DNA from: Cellulomonas sp.
GTDB lineage: Bacteria; Actinomycetota; Actinomycetes; Actinomycetales; Cellulomonadaceae
Assembly (NCBI GenBank): GCA_027451305.1
Contig: DAIDJQ010000214.1
Location: 1 to 10,406 of the forward strand
DNA length: 10,406 nucleotides
Reading direction: 5' to 3'
In this document: positions 1-7,625 of the stretch, one piece after another
Layout: each line of letters begins with the position of its first letter
How positions within the stretch are numbered: position 1 is the first letter of the stretch
The notes under the pieces: model-generated
The model's input: the letters and a program-made list of their open reading frames with translations, nothing else
Databases searched by the model: none
Told to the model about the DNA's origin: nothing
Position numbers and translations under genes: made by a program

Positions 1-174
1 GACGCCGTCGCCGAGCCGGCGGAGGTCGAGCTGGTCGTCGGGCAGACGGTGTTCTTCGTCGTCACCAGGGGGCCCGGCGTCTCGGTGACCGACGTCGACC
101 TGCTGCCCCGGGACACGGCCCGAGGTGACGAGGACGACGACGACACGCCGGCGACGGGCAGCGCCGCGTCCTGA
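1..174 (+). CDS. C-terminal end of an unidentified protein (5' end outside the window)
   Basis: The first reading frame is open from the window edge to a TGA at 172-174 and encodes 57 residues. Its codons have the strong GC third-position bias of the real genes here. A perfect hairpin terminator begins 16 bases after the stop, which supports a true gene end. The visible part has a beta-strand-like hydrophobic stretch (VELVVGQTVFFVV, about residues 8-20 of the fragment), then a polar segment and an acidic low-complexity tail (EDDDD, then Thr/Ala/Ser/Gly-rich). The tail looks like a disordered C terminus. No catalytic or family motif is recognisable, so the function is unknown. Whether the gene belongs to an operon to the left cannot be judged. 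Confidence 0.7.
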   Translation, partial: DAVAEPAEVELVVGQTVFFVVTRGPGVSVTDVDLLPRDTARGDEDDDDTPATGSAAS

Positions 175-190
175 CAGCCCTGCGCACGAC

Positions 191-230
191 GAGGGCGCCG
201 GGATCTCGGCGGGTCGGTCCCGGCGCCCTC
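191..230 (+). terminator. Hairpin terminator after the partial gene
   Basis: Two 13-base arms, 191-203 (GAGGGCGCCGGGA) and 218-230 (TCCCGGCGCCCTC), are exact reverse complements around a 14-base loop. The hairpin starts 16 bases after the stop at 174. It is followed by TTGCGTG rather than a run of T, which is common for intrinsic terminators in high-GC actinobacteria. The arms pair equally on the minus strand, but no minus-strand gene ends here, so plus-strand termination is the natural reading. Confidence 0.8.
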
Positions 231-482
231 TTGCGTGCTGTCGCTCGGCGGGACCTCGTCGCCGACGCAGCCAGCGCCGTCGGGTCCTGCTCGTCGTCAT
301 GCAGCGGCGTCAGGCGGCTCTGCGGGATGTCCGGGAACCGGCAGACCGGGCAGCGCCGCTGGTCGTCGGTCCGCTCGGCCCTCGCGCCCGTCCGAGAGAC
401 GGCGGGATGATCTGCCGCACAGCCGGGGTTGCGACGACCATGCGCCCGCGGACCCTCGTGTGCGCGGCCGGCCACGGTCCAC
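231..482. other. Intergenic gap before nhaA, no supported gene
   Basis: The whole gap between the partial gene and nhaA is 321 bases (175-495). It contains the terminator at 191-230 and the nhaA ribosome binding site at 483-488. Plus-strand frames through the rest translate to arginine-rich shadow-like sequence, and no convincing -35/-10 promoter pair is visible, though the nhaA promoter is expected here. On the minus strand, 272-373 reads as 34 codons with all but one ending in G or C and a CPVC motif. It has no start codon close by and no stop before position 62, so it is not called as a gene (see findings). Confidence 0.5.
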
Positions 483-488
483 GGGAGG
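483..488 (+). promoter_or_regulatory. Ribosome binding site fixing the nhaA start
   Basis: GGGAGG lies 7 bases before the GTG at 496-498. The same frame is open further upstream to about 235, but that upstream part has no comparable binding site and translates to low-complexity, arginine- and proline-rich sequence. The site therefore decides the start at 496. Confidence 0.75.
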
Positions 489-495
489 CCCCGCG

Positions 496-2349
496 GTGAG
501 CACCGACCTGCAGCTGACGACAGCCCCGCCACCGCCGGCGCGTCCGCCGCGGCTGGACCGGGACCGCCTGTCCGCCGCACTGCTGCTGGGTGCCACCGTG
601 CTCGCGGTCGTCTGGGCGAACTCGCCGGCCGGCGCGAGCTACGGCACGTTCTGGGGCACGCCGGTGGAGCTGGCGCTCGGCTCCGCCTCCGTCCACCTCA
701 CCCTCCACTCGGTGGTGAACGACGCCCTGATGGCGGTGTTCTTCTTCGCCGTCGGTCTGGAGGTCAAGGAGGAGCTCACCATCGGCCAGCTCTCCGAGCG
801 CGCCCGTGGCGTGGTGCCCGCGGCGGCCGCGATCGGAGGCCTCGCGGTGCCGGCGGTGATCTTCCTGCTGGTGGCGGGGAGGTCCGGCTACGGCCACGCG
901 TGGGGCGTGGTGATCTCCACGGACACCGCGTTCCTCATCGGTGCGCTGGCCCTGATCAGGCCGCGGCACCCCGCACGACTGCGGGTGTTCCTGCTGACGA
1001 TGGCAGTGGTCGACGACGTCGGTGCGCTGGCCGTGATCGCGCTGTTCTACACCTCGCACCTGCAGGTGGTGGCCCTGCTCGTCGCGGCGGTCACGGTCGG
1101 CCTCGTGGCGCTCGTCCGGTTCATGCCCGGGCAGCGTGGACCGGCCTACGGGGTGCTGGCGGTCGTGCTCTGGTTCGCACTGCACGCGGCGGGCGTGCAC
1201 CCCACGCTGACCGGCGTGGCGGTCGCGCTGCTGATCCCCGTCTTCGAGCCACGCCGGCGCGACGTGGAGAACGTGGAGGCGCTGACGCGGGCGTTCCGGC
1301 AGTCACCGAACCCCCGGTATGCCGCGGCTGCCACCCGCGGGCTGCGCGAGTCGATCTCGATCAACGAGCGGCTCCAGGTGGCCGTGGCACCGTTCGTCTC
1401 GTTCGCGGTGCTGCCTGTGTTCGCGCTGGCCAACGCAGGGGTGCCGCTCGACGCGGGCACGCTGGCGGGCGCCCTGCGTGCACCGCTGTTCTGGGGCGTG
1501 GTGCTCGGTCTGGTGGTGGGGAAGCTGGTCGGCATCACCGGGGCCACCGCCCTCGTGGACCGGACCGGCTGGGGACGGCTCGCGCCGGGGCTGCGGCTGC
1601 GTCGGGTGGCGGGTGGTGCCGCGCTGTCGGGGATCGGGTTCACCATCGCACTGCTGATCGCGGACGTGGCGATCCCGGACCCGACGGCGGCCGCGCAGGC
1701 ACGTGTCGGCGTGCTGGTGGCCTCCGTGCTGGCCGCGGGTCTCGGCTGGACGCTGCTGGCCGTGATCGACCGGTGGTCGCCGCCGGTGGCGGTCGGACAG
1801 ACGCTCCTGCGGCCGTTCGACGCGAGCCGCGACCACTTCCGCGGGCCGGTCGACGCACCCCTGGTGATCGTGGAGTACGGGGACTTCGAGTGCCCGTTCT
1901 GCAGTCGCGCCACCGGCTCCGTGGACGAGGTGCTGAAGGAGCTCGGCGACGAGGTCGTGTGGGTGTGGCGGCACCTGCCGCTCACGCGCGTGCACCCGCA
2001 CGCACGGCAGGCGGCCGAGGCTGCGGAGGCGGCAGATCGGCAGGGTCGCTTCCTCGAGCTGGCGGTCCTGCTGTTCGCGAGGCAGGACCACCTCGAGCGG
2101 GAGGACCTGCTGGCCTACGCCGACGAGCTCGGCATGGACGTCGACCGGTTCGCCCGGGACCTCGAGGACGGCGACGTCTCCCGGCGGGTGCAGGACGACG
2201 TCGACGACGCGGACCTGATGGACCTGCTGTCCACCCCCACCTTCTTCGTCAACGGCAAGCGGCACGTCGGCCCGTACGACGCGGCCAGCCTGGTCACAGC
2301 GCTGCGGGCGCCGCAGCCCCGGCCGGGGACCGCGGCCGTGCGCCGCTGA
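496..2349 (+). CDS. nhaA: Na+/H+ antiporter NhaA fused to a C-terminal DsbA-like thioredoxin domain
   Basis: A 617-residue membrane protein predicted to exchange sodium for protons in pH and salt homeostasis. Residues about 25-430 form the NhaA domain with about 12 hydrophobic segments. STDTAF carries D143, matching E. coli D133. VVDDVGALAVIALFY carries D173-D174, matching the ion-binding pair D163-D164. VVGKLVGI carries K343, matching K300. Residues about 437-607 form a DsbA/thioredoxin_4-like domain: the redox motif CPFC (C466, C469) sits in EYGDFECPFC, and STPTFFVNG supplies the cis-proline (P581). Bare NhaA is usually about 390-440 residues, so the extra ~180 residues are a true added domain; such fusions are known from actinobacteria. 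The first 20 residues are proline-rich and probably disordered. The GTG start was chosen for its GGGAGG site. The gene appears monocistronic and ends 3 bases from the convergent DMT gene. Antiport is well supported; the role of the redox domain is unknown. Confidence 0.93.
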   Translation: MSTDLQLTTAPPPPARPPRLDRDRLSAALLLGATVLAVVWANSPAGASYGTFWGTPVELALGSASVHLTLHSVVNDALMAVFFFAVGLEVKEELTIGQLSERARGVVPAAAAIGGLAVPAVIFLLVAGRSGYGHAWGVVISTDTAFLIGALALIRPRHPARLRVFLLTMAVVDDVGALAVIALFYTSHLQVVALLVAAVTVGLVALVRFMPGQRGPAYGVLAVVLWFALHAAGVHPTLTGVAVALLIPVFEPRRRDVENVEALTRAFRQSPNPRYAAAATRGLRESISINERLQVAVAPFVSFAVLPVFALANAGVPLDAGTLAGALRAPLFWGVVLGLVVGKLVGITGATALVDRTGWGRLAPGLRLRRVAGGAALSGIGFTIALLIADVAIPDPTAAAQARVGVLVASVLAAGLGWTLLAVIDRWSPPVAVGQTLLRPFDASRDHFRGPVDAPLVIVEYGDFECPFCSRATGSVDEVLKELGDEVVWVWRHLPLTRVHPHARQAAEAAEAADRQGRFLELAVLLFARQDHLEREDLLAYADELGMDVDRFARDLEDGDVSRRVQDDVDDADLMDLLSTPTFFVNGKRHVGPYDAASLVTALRAPQPRPGTAAVRR

Positions 2350-2352
2350 GCG

Positions 2353-3282
2353 TCAGCCGCCGAGGCGGATCAGGAGGATCCCGGCCAGCACGAGCAGGGC
2401 GCCGCCGATCCGAGGCGCGCTGAGCGGCCGTCGCGCCGCTCCCAGGATCCCGGTGTGGTCCACCGCGAGGCCGGCGACGATCTGCCCGAGCAGCACGACG
2501 CTGACGGTGAGCGACGTGCCGAGCAGGGGCGCGTCGACGGCGTTGACCACGACGAACGTCGCGCCCATCAGGCCGCCCGCCCAGCCCCACCAGGGCGGCG
2601 CCGCCCACACGCCCGGGGCCGTGAGCCGACCGCGCACGGCCACCGCGGCGTTGAGGAGGAGAAGCGCCGCGCTGCCCACCAGGAACGAGGCCAGGGACGC
2701 ACCGAGCGAGGACCCGAGCGCCGTGCCGAGCTCTCCGTTCACGGTCGTCTGCACGGCGCTCAGACCACCGGCCACCACGGCGAGCACCGCCAGCACCGGG
2801 AGCGCGGAGCTGCGCGGGGGCCGTGCGCCGGCACCGGGACGGTGGCGGACGTTCACCAGGACGGCACCGAGCACCACCAGCAGCGTGCCGGCCACGCGCC
2901 ACGCCGTCAGCGTGCGCACCGCGACGCCGAACGCTCCCGTCACGTCGATCAGCAGGCCGCCGAGCACCTGACCCAGCACCGGCAGCACCACCGTGACCGA
3001 GGCGCCGAGGCGCCGCATCAGCACCATGTTCATCGTCAGGAAGACGACTCCGCACAGGCCACCGATCCAGATCCACCACGGCCGGTGGGCGGCCGTCGCC
3101 GCCACCGCGAGGGACGGCCGCAGCACCAGCACGAGCGCCGCGAGGAACGCCGTCCCGACACCGAACGAGACGAGCGACGCCAGGATGGTGGAGCGCAGGG
3201 ACGCCGACAGCCTGGTGTTGACCGCCGTCTGCACGGGCAGCAGCCCGCCCGCCGCGACGCCGAGGAGCGCCGCCAGCAGCAC
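2353..3282 (-). CDS. DMT-superfamily transporter of the YdcZ/DUF606 type, two fused repeats
   Basis: A 309-residue, almost wholly hydrophobic membrane protein with about ten transmembrane segments. The two halves are clear internal repeats. AGGLLPVQTAVN (11-22) matches AGGLSAVQTTVN (171-182), and WWIWIGGLCGVV (69-80) matches WWGWAGGLMGAT (231-242). The LGQ-containing helices (LGQVLGGL, 103-110; LGQIVAGL, 265-272) and the C-terminal helices of each half also align. The VQT-VN motif after a first glycine-rich helix is typical of the DUF606/YdcZ family, whose members are often single ~150-residue units working in pairs; here both units are in one chain. Substrate is unknown; drug or metabolite export is only a guess. 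The GTG start at 3280-3282 has a GAGGGGAG site 6 bases upstream. It lies 86 bases downstream of purT on the same strand, so co-transcription is possible but not shown. Confidence 0.88.
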   Translation of the reverse strand: MLLAALLGVAAGGLLPVQTAVNTRLSASLRSTILASLVSFGVGTAFLAALVLVLRPSLAVAATAAHRPWWIWIGGLCGVVFLTMNMVLMRRLGASVTVVLPVLGQVLGGLLIDVTGAFGVAVRTLTAWRVAGTLLVVLGAVLVNVRHRPGAGARPPRSSALPVLAVLAVVAGGLSAVQTTVNGELGTALGSSLGASLASFLVGSAALLLLNAAVAVRGRLTAPGVWAAPPWWGWAGGLMGATFVVVNAVDAPLLGTSLTVSVVLLGQIVAGLAVDHTGILGAARRPLSAPRIGGALLVLAGILLIRLGG

Positions 3283-3368
3283 CCTGCGCTCCCCTCACCC
3301 GATCCGGACCGATCTCGTCGGCGAGGCTATCCGACGGCCGCGCGCGCCCCGGCTGTGCCGCCCGCGGC

Positions 3369-4670
3369 TCAGCGGAGCTCGACCCGCAGCGCCGCAGCCG
3401 CCGCACGTGCGCGGGCCCGCGCCTCTGCCACGTCCGCGCCGCGGGCGAGGGCGACGGCCACTCGGCGATGGCCGTGCACCACGGGCTTGCCGAACAGCCG
3501 GAGCTGGGAGGTCGGCACGCGGAGCGCCTCGTCCACCCCGCTGAAGACCGGGACACCGTCGCCGGACGCGAGCACGGCGCAGGAGGCGGCCGCCTGCTCG
3601 TCCGTGCCCGCGCCCAGGCGGAGCGCTGCCGGCGCCGGCAGGCCGAGCACCGCACGGGCGTGCAGGGCGAACTCGGACAGGTCCTGGGACACGAGCGTGA
3701 CCAGTCCGGTGTCGTGCGGCCGCGGCGACACCTCCGAGAACAGCACCCGGTCCCCCACCACGAACAGCTCGACGCCGAACAGCCCCCAGCCGCCCAGCGC
3801 ACCCGTCACCGCCCCGGCGACCCGCCGAGCCTCCTCGAGGACGCCCGGCGGGAGGGCCGCGGGCTGCCACGACTCCCGGTAGTCCCCGTCCACCTGCGTG
3901 TGGCCGACGGGGTCGCAGAAGGTGACGCCGTCCACGTGCCGCACGGTGAGGAGCGTGATCTCGGTGTCGAACGGCACGAAGCCCTCGACGATGACCCGGA
4001 CGGTCGCCGCGTCGTCGGCCGCGACGGCCCGCCCGCCGGTCCGGGCGACGCGCCAGGCGTCCTCGAGCTGATCGGCGGACCGCACCACCGACTGCCCGTG
4101 GCCGGACGAGGACATCACCGGCTTGACCACCACCGGCAGTCCCAGCTCGCCGACCGCCGCACGCAGTCCCGCCAGGGAGTCCGTGAACCGGTACGGCGAG
4201 GTCGCCAGCCCCAGCTCCTCGGCCGCGAGCCGCCGGATCCCCTCGCGGTCCATCGTCAGCTGCGTCGCACGAGCGGTGGGCACCACGCGCACGCCGGTCG
4301 CCTCCACCTCGGCGAGCACCTCCGTGGCGATCGCCTCGATCTCCGGCACCACGACGTCCGGCTGCTCGGCCCCCAGCACGGCCCGCAGCGCGTCCGGGTC
4401 GAGCATGTCGACCACGTGCGACCGGGTGGCCACGGCCATGGCGGGCGCGCCTGCGTACCGGTCGACCGCGACGACCTCGACGCCGAACCTGGCCAGCTCG
4501 AGCGCGACCTCCTTGCCCAGCTCGCCCGACCCGAGGAGCAGCACCCGGGTCGCCGTCGCGGTCCCCGGCGTGCCGAGGACCCCGGGGCCGGCAGCCCCCG
4601 GACGATGGACGGGCACCCGGACGGTTCCCTGGCCCGGGTCGGTGCCGGGGCCGGCAGAGGCAGATGTCAT
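3369..4670 (-). CDS. purT: Formate-dependent phosphoribosylglycinamide formyltransferase (GAR transformylase 2)
   Basis: A 433-residue cytoplasmic ATP-grasp enzyme that makes formyl-GAR from GAR, formate and ATP in purine synthesis, replacing the folate-dependent PurN step. The N-terminal GAR-binding fold begins with [13 protein letters not shown] (42-54); GELGKE separates PurT from its relative Pur[10 protein letters not shown] (108-116), [10 protein letters not shown] (181-190), the metal-binding part [13 protein letters not shown] (E301, E313) and VSPRPHDTG (314-322) follow in family order, and [18 protein letters not shown] (391-408) belongs to the C-terminal domain. The protein exceeds E. 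coli PurT (392 residues) mainly by a Gly/Pro-rich N-terminal extension of about 30 residues, so the true start could be somewhat downstream. The ATG has an AGGA site 8 bases upstream (4679-4682). The flexible ATP loop reads SSSGHGQ where E. coli has SSSGKGQ. No other purine gene is nearby; it diverges from the ABC operon. Confidence 0.93.
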   Translation of the reverse strand: MTSASAGPGTDPGQGTVRVPVHRPGAAGPGVLGTPGTATATRVLLLGSGELGKEVALELARFGVEVVAVDRYAGAPAMAVATRSHVVDMLDPDALRAVLGAEQPDVVVPEIEAIATEVLAEVEATGVRVVPTARATQLTMDREGIRRLAAEELGLATSPYRFTDSLAGLRAAVGELGLPVVVKPVMSSSGHGQSVVRSADQLEDAWRVARTGGRAVAADDAATVRVIVEGFVPFDTEITLLTVRHVDGVTFCDPVGHTQVDGDYRESWQPAALPPGVLEEARRVAGAVTGALGGWGLFGVELFVVGDRVLFSEVSPRPHDTGLVTLVSQDLSEFALHARAVLGLPAPAALRLGAGTDEQAAASCAVLASGDGVPVFSGVDEALRVPTSQLRLFGKPVVHGHRRVAVALARGADVAEARARARAAAAALRVELR

Positions 4671-4831
4671 GGCGCAGATCCTGCCGTGAACGGCTGCCGC
4701 CGGACTCCGACACGGCGCCGTAACATGTGCGGGCTACGTTCCGACCAGGCGTCGACCGACTTCCGGCGCCTGTTCATGCCGACTCCTGCCGACGCTCGCC
4801 GGCGGGATGCGAGCCCGCCTGGAGGCCATCC
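4671..4831. promoter_or_regulatory. Divergent intergenic region between purT and the ABC operon
   Basis: These 161 bases must hold the promoters of purT (leftward) and of the ABC operon (rightward). The least GC-rich patch is around 4721-4740 and contains TAACAT (4721-4726), which fits the loose actinobacterial -10 pattern TANNNT. No -35 hexamer stands at the right distance on the plus strand, so the promoter cannot be fixed by eye. Just upstream of the binding-protein ribosome site are two short stems that cannot form together: GCTCGC (4794-4799) with GCGAGC (4809-4814), and GGCGGG (4801-4806) with CCCGCC (4814-4819). Confidence 0.4.
4821..4825 (+). promoter_or_regulatory. Ribosome binding site fixing the start of the binding protein
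   Basis: GGAGG stands 6 bases before GTG 4832-4834. The frame is open further upstream to an ATG at 4727, but starting there would put 35 arginine- and proline-rich residues before the signal peptide. Starting at 4832 places the lipobox cysteine at residue 21, as expected of a lipoprotein. Confidence 0.8.
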
Positions 4832-5755
4832 GTGCGCACTACGCCCCTCGTCGCCGTCGCTGTCGCCGCGGTGACCCTCAGCCTCGCCGCCTGCAGCGGC
4901 GGGAGCACGACGCCCGCCGCGTCCGCCTCCGGGGCGGGCTCGAGCGCGGCGGCGACCTTCGACCCGTCCACGGTCGCGAAGGACGACGCCCTGGCGGCGC
5001 TGCTGCCGGACAAGGTGAAGAGCGCGGGCACGCTCGTCGTCGGCGCCGACACCTCGTACGCCCCGGCCGAGTACATCGCCGAGGACGGCAAGACCCCGGT
5101 CGGTTACGACGTGGACCTGTCCAAGGCGATCGCCGCGGTGCTGGGTCTGAAGGCCGACGTCCAGTCCGCCGACTTCACCGGGATCATCCCGGCGATCGGC
5201 TCGAAGTACGACGTGGGGATCTCCTCGTTCACGATCAACTCCGACCGTGAGACGCAGGTGAACATGATCTCGTACTTCCAGGCCGGCGAGGCGTACGCGG
5301 TCCAGAAGGGCAACCCGAAGAAGGTGACGCAGGACGACATCTGCGGCTTCACCGTCGGCGTGCAGACCGGCACGGTCGAGGACACCGAGCTCGACCCGGT
5401 GGTCGCCAAGTGCAAGGCGGACGGCAAGAAGGACATCCAGGTGCTGAAGTACGCCATGCAGAGCGACGTGACCACCGCTCTCGTCGGCGGCAAGGCAGAC
5501 CTGATGTACGCCGACTCCCCGATCATCGCGTACGCGATCTCGCAGACCAACGGCCAGCTCGAGCAGCTCGGTCCGGTGTTCGCCAGCGCCCCGCAGGGCA
5601 TCGTCGTCGCGAAGAGCGACACGCAGCTGACCACGGCCATCCAGAAGGCCGTGCAGAAGCTCATCGACGACGGGACCTACGGCAAGATCCTCGCCGCCTG
5701 GGGCAACCAGGCGGGCGCGGTGAAGACGGCCGAGCTCAACCCGACCGTCAGCTGA
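4832..5755 (+). CDS. Polar amino acid ABC transporter, substrate-binding lipoprotein
   Basis: A 307-residue extracytoplasmic binding protein of the SBP_bac_3 family (glutamate/glutamine/arginine-type). The N terminus is a lipoprotein signal: VRTT, a hydrophobic core, then the lipobox LAAC with C21 as the acylated residue, followed by a Ser/Gly/Ala-rich linker. The mature domain starts at about residue 65 with [13 protein letters not shown], where family members begin their first lobe. Further family features are [28 protein letters not shown] and [14 protein letters not shown]171 and C194 flank the VGVQTGT segment and may form a disulphide. The exact amino acid bound cannot be read from the sequence. 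It is the first gene of a three-gene operon; the permease starts 5 bases after its stop. The GTG start is set by a GGAGG site. Confidence 0.93.
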   Translation: MRTTPLVAVAVAAVTLSLAACSGGSTTPAASASGAGSSAAATFDPSTVAKDDALAALLPDKVKSAGTLVVGADTSYAPAEYIAEDGKTPVGYDVDLSKAIAAVLGLKADVQSADFTGIIPAIGSKYDVGISSFTINSDRETQVNMISYFQAGEAYAVQKGNPKKVTQDDICGFTVGVQTGTVEDTELDPVVAKCKADGKKDIQVLKYAMQSDVTTALVGGKADLMYADSPIIAYAISQTNGQLEQLGPVFASAPQGIVVAKSDTQLTTAIQKAVQKLIDDGTYGKILAAWGNQAGAVKTAELNPTVS

Positions 5756-5760
5756 CCACG

Positions 5761-6774
5761 TTGACCGGACCTCACGGGCCGGAAGCGCCCTCCGCCGTCC
5801 GGGAGCCGGACCGCCTCCACGCGGTGCCGGTCCGGTATCCCGGGCGGTGGGTGGCCGCCGCCGTCGTCGCGCTGATGGCGGCGATGGCTGTGCACGGCCT
5901 CATCACCAACAAGACGTTCGGCTGGCCGACCGTCGGCAAGTACCTGTTCAGCAAGCCGGTGCTGAGCGGCGTCGGCTGGACGCTGTGGCTCACCGTCGCG
6001 TCCATGGCCATCGCCGTCGTGCTGGCGGTGCTGCTCGCCGTCATGCGCCGGTCGGACAACCCGGTCACGCGGTCGGTCTCGTGGTTCTACATCTGGCTGT
6101 TCCGCGGCACACCCATCTACACCCAGCTGGTGTTCTGGGGCCTGATCTCGGTGCTGTACCCGCGGCTGTCGGTCGGCGTCCCGTTCGGCCCCGAGCTCTG
6201 GGCGTTCGACACCAAGTCCTTGGTCACCGCATCGCGCGGAGCCCTCCTGGGTCTCGCGCTGAACGAGGCCGCCTACCTGGCCGAGATCGTCCGTGCCGGC
6301 CTGCAGAGCGTGGACCACGGCCAGCACGAGGCGGCGCGCGCCCTCGGCATGAAGGAGGGCACCATCCTGCGCCGCGTGGTGCTTCCCCAGGCGATGCGAG
6401 TGATCGTGCCGCCGACGGGCAACGAGACGATCTCCATGCTGAAGACCACGTCGCTCGTGCTCGCCGTCCCGTTCACGCTCGACGTCACGTACGCCACGAG
6501 CGCGATCGGGAACCGGATCTTCCAGCCTGTGCCGCTCCTGATGGTGGCGGGCTTCTGGTACCTCGGGGTGACGAGCGTGCTGATGGTCGGCCAGTACTAC
6601 CTCGAGCGGTACTACGGCCGCGGTTTCGACGTGCACAAGGTGAACGCGCCGCAGGGTCCGCGGGGCGGCGGCCGCCGGGGCCGGCAGGCTGCGATCAACG
6701 CGGCCCACACGACGCCCGAGCCGAGCCCGCTCGACGAGGTGGGCGGCCATCCGGCTGCCGGTGGCTCCCTGTGA
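5761..6774 (+). CDS. Polar amino acid ABC transporter, permease
   Basis: A 337-residue inner-membrane permease of the HisM/GltK-like class. After a hydrophilic N terminus of about 28 residues, it has a first membrane helix ([18 protein letters not shown]). A periplasmic segment and the conserved core follow: [20 protein letters not shown], then RGTPIYTQL, then the EAA loop that contacts the ATPase, [20 protein letters not shown] (E190 to about 209). The last helix is followed by an unusual hydrophilic tail of about 55 residues rich in Gly, Arg and Pro. The best start in this frame is TTG 5761-5763, 5 bases after the binding-protein stop, without a good ribosome binding site; translation is probably coupled. 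GTG 5824-5826 is an alternative that would shorten the N terminus by 21 residues. The single permease is presumed to work as a homodimer. Its last bases overlap the ATPase start. Confidence 0.9.
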   Translation: MTGPHGPEAPSAVREPDRLHAVPVRYPGRWVAAAVVALMAAMAVHGLITNKTFGWPTVGKYLFSKPVLSGVGWTLWLTVASMAIAVVLAVLLAVMRRSDNPVTRSVSWFYIWLFRGTPIYTQLVFWGLISVLYPRLSVGVPFGPELWAFDTKSLVTASRGALLGLALNEAAYLAEIVRAGLQSVDHGQHEAARALGMKEGTILRRVVLPQAMRVIVPPTGNETISMLKTTSLVLAVPFTLDVTYATSAIGNRIFQPVPLLMVAGFWYLGVTSVLMVGQYYLERYYGRGFDVHKVNAPQGPRGGGRRGRQAAINAAHTTPEPSPLDEVGGHPAAGGSL

Positions 6775-7580
6775 GCGCGCCGACGAGCGGTCGGACCACC
6801 GACCCCGACGTCCCGATGGTCGAGCTCCGCGGCGTCCACAAGTGGTTCGGTGAGGCGCACGTGCTGCGCGGCATCGACCTCGTGGTGCCCAAGGGCACCG
6901 TCTGCGTGGTGCTCGGGCCGTCCGGGTCCGGCAAGTCGACCGCGCTGCGCTGCATCAACCAGCTCGAGGAGATCGGCGCCGGACGCGTGCTGGTGGGCGG
7001 CGAGCTGATGGGGTACCGCGAGGGTGTCCGGAACGGCAGCCCCACGTTGTTCCGGCTGCACCCGCGGGCCATCGCGCACCAGCGGGCCGAGGTCGGCATG
7101 GTGTTCCAGCGGTTCAACCTGTTCCCGCACATGACCGCGCTCGGCAACGTGGTCGAGGCCCAGGTGCAGGTGCTGCGCCGCAGCAAGGCCGAGGCGCGCA
7201 CGCGGGCGGTCGACATGCTGCGCAGGGTCGGCCTGGACGACAGGATGGACCACTACCCCGCCCAGCTGTCCGGCGGTCAGCAGCAGCGGGTGGCGATCGC
7301 ACGGGCGCTGGCCATGGACCCCGAGCTGATGCTCTTCGACGAGCCGACGTCGGCGCTCGACCCCGAGCTCGTCGGCGAGGTGCTGGCGGTGATGCGGGAC
7401 CTGGCCGAGTCGGGCATGACGATGATCGTCGTCACCCATGAGATCGGGTTCGCTCGGGAGGTGGCCGACCAGGTCGTGTTCATGGCCGACGGCGTGGTCG
7501 TGGAGCAGGGCTCGCCGGACGAGGTGCTCGGCTCCCCTCGCGAGGCGCGGACCCGAGACTTCCTGTCCCGCGTGCTCTGA
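6771..7580 (+). CDS. Polar amino acid ABC transporter, ATP-binding protein
   Basis: A 269-residue cytoplasmic ATPase of the GlnQ/HisP class with every catalytic motif intact: Walker [10 protein letters not shown] (49-57, K55), Q-loop [10 protein letters not shown], signature LSGGQQQR (166-173), Walker B LMLFDEP (D190, catalytic E191), the D-loop SALDPE and the switch histidine VTHE (H223). Between the Walker A and Q-loop regions it carries a somewhat longer segment than GlnQ ([20 protein letters not shown]), which I have seen in related actinobacterial ATPases and would not call a defect. The start is GTG 6771 within the GTGA overlap with the permease stop (TGA 6772-6774), so the two are translationally coupled. 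It is the last gene of the operon; a long hairpin starts 6 bases after its stop. Confidence 0.95.
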   Translation: MSAPTSGRTTDPDVPMVELRGVHKWFGEAHVLRGIDLVVPKGTVCVVLGPSGSGKSTALRCINQLEEIGAGRVLVGGELMGYREGVRNGSPTLFRLHPRAIAHQRAEVGMVFQRFNLFPHMTALGNVVEAQVQVLRRSKAEARTRAVDMLRRVGLDDRMDHYPAQLSGGQQQRVAIARALAMDPELMLFDEPTSALDPELVGEVLAVMRDLAESGMTMIVVTHEIGFAREVADQVVFMADGVVVEQGSPDEVLGSPREARTRDFLSRVL

Positions 7581-7586
7581 CCGGTC

Positions 7587-7625
7587 GGACCGGCACGGCC
7601 CGCTCAGCCGAGCCCGTGCCGGTCC
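7587..7625. terminator. Bidirectional hairpin terminator between convergent genes
   Basis: Arms 7587-7598 (GGACCGGCACGG) and 7614-7625 (CCGTGCCGGTCC) pair perfectly over 12 bases. Inside them GCTC (7602-7605) pairs with GAGC (7610-7613) around the tetraloop AGCC, leaving only CCC (7599-7601) unpaired. The structure begins 6 bases after the ATPase stop and covers the stop codon (7604-7606) and last codons of the opposing CHAD gene, so one element probably ends transcription from both sides. There is no T-run on either strand, as is usual in high-GC actinobacteria. Confidence 0.75.

Noticed and set aside
235..495. N-terminal extension of nhaA from an upstream ATG-less start
   Set aside because: Low-complexity, arginine- and proline-rich translation, no ribosome site as good as GGGAGG at 483-488, and overlap with the intergenic region just after a terminator.
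3301..3368. Hairpin terminator between purT and the DMT gene
   Set aside because: Only a 6-bp stem (3337-3342 with 3363-3368) with a 20-base loop and a 3-bp inner stem can be found, too weak to call; whether the two genes share a transcript stays open.
2455..3882. Long plus-strand open frame (475 codons) across the DMT gene and purT
   Set aside because: Antisense shadow with extreme His/Arg/Gln content; it spans two genes with clear protein families on the other strand.
4721..4726. TAACAT as a -10 promoter element of the ABC operon
   Set aside because: It fits TANNNT, but no -35 element lies 16-18 bases upstream, so it is mentioned only as part of the intergenic region.
4727..4831. Upstream ATG start for the substrate-binding protein
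   Set aside because: It would bury the lipoprotein signal behind 35 charged residues; GTG 4832 has a GGAGG site and puts the lipobox cysteine at residue 21.
3468..4874. Long plus-strand open frame (468 codons) across purT
   Set aside because: Antisense shadow of purT, rich in Arg/His/Gly/Gln with no family motif; the purT frame has complete family features.
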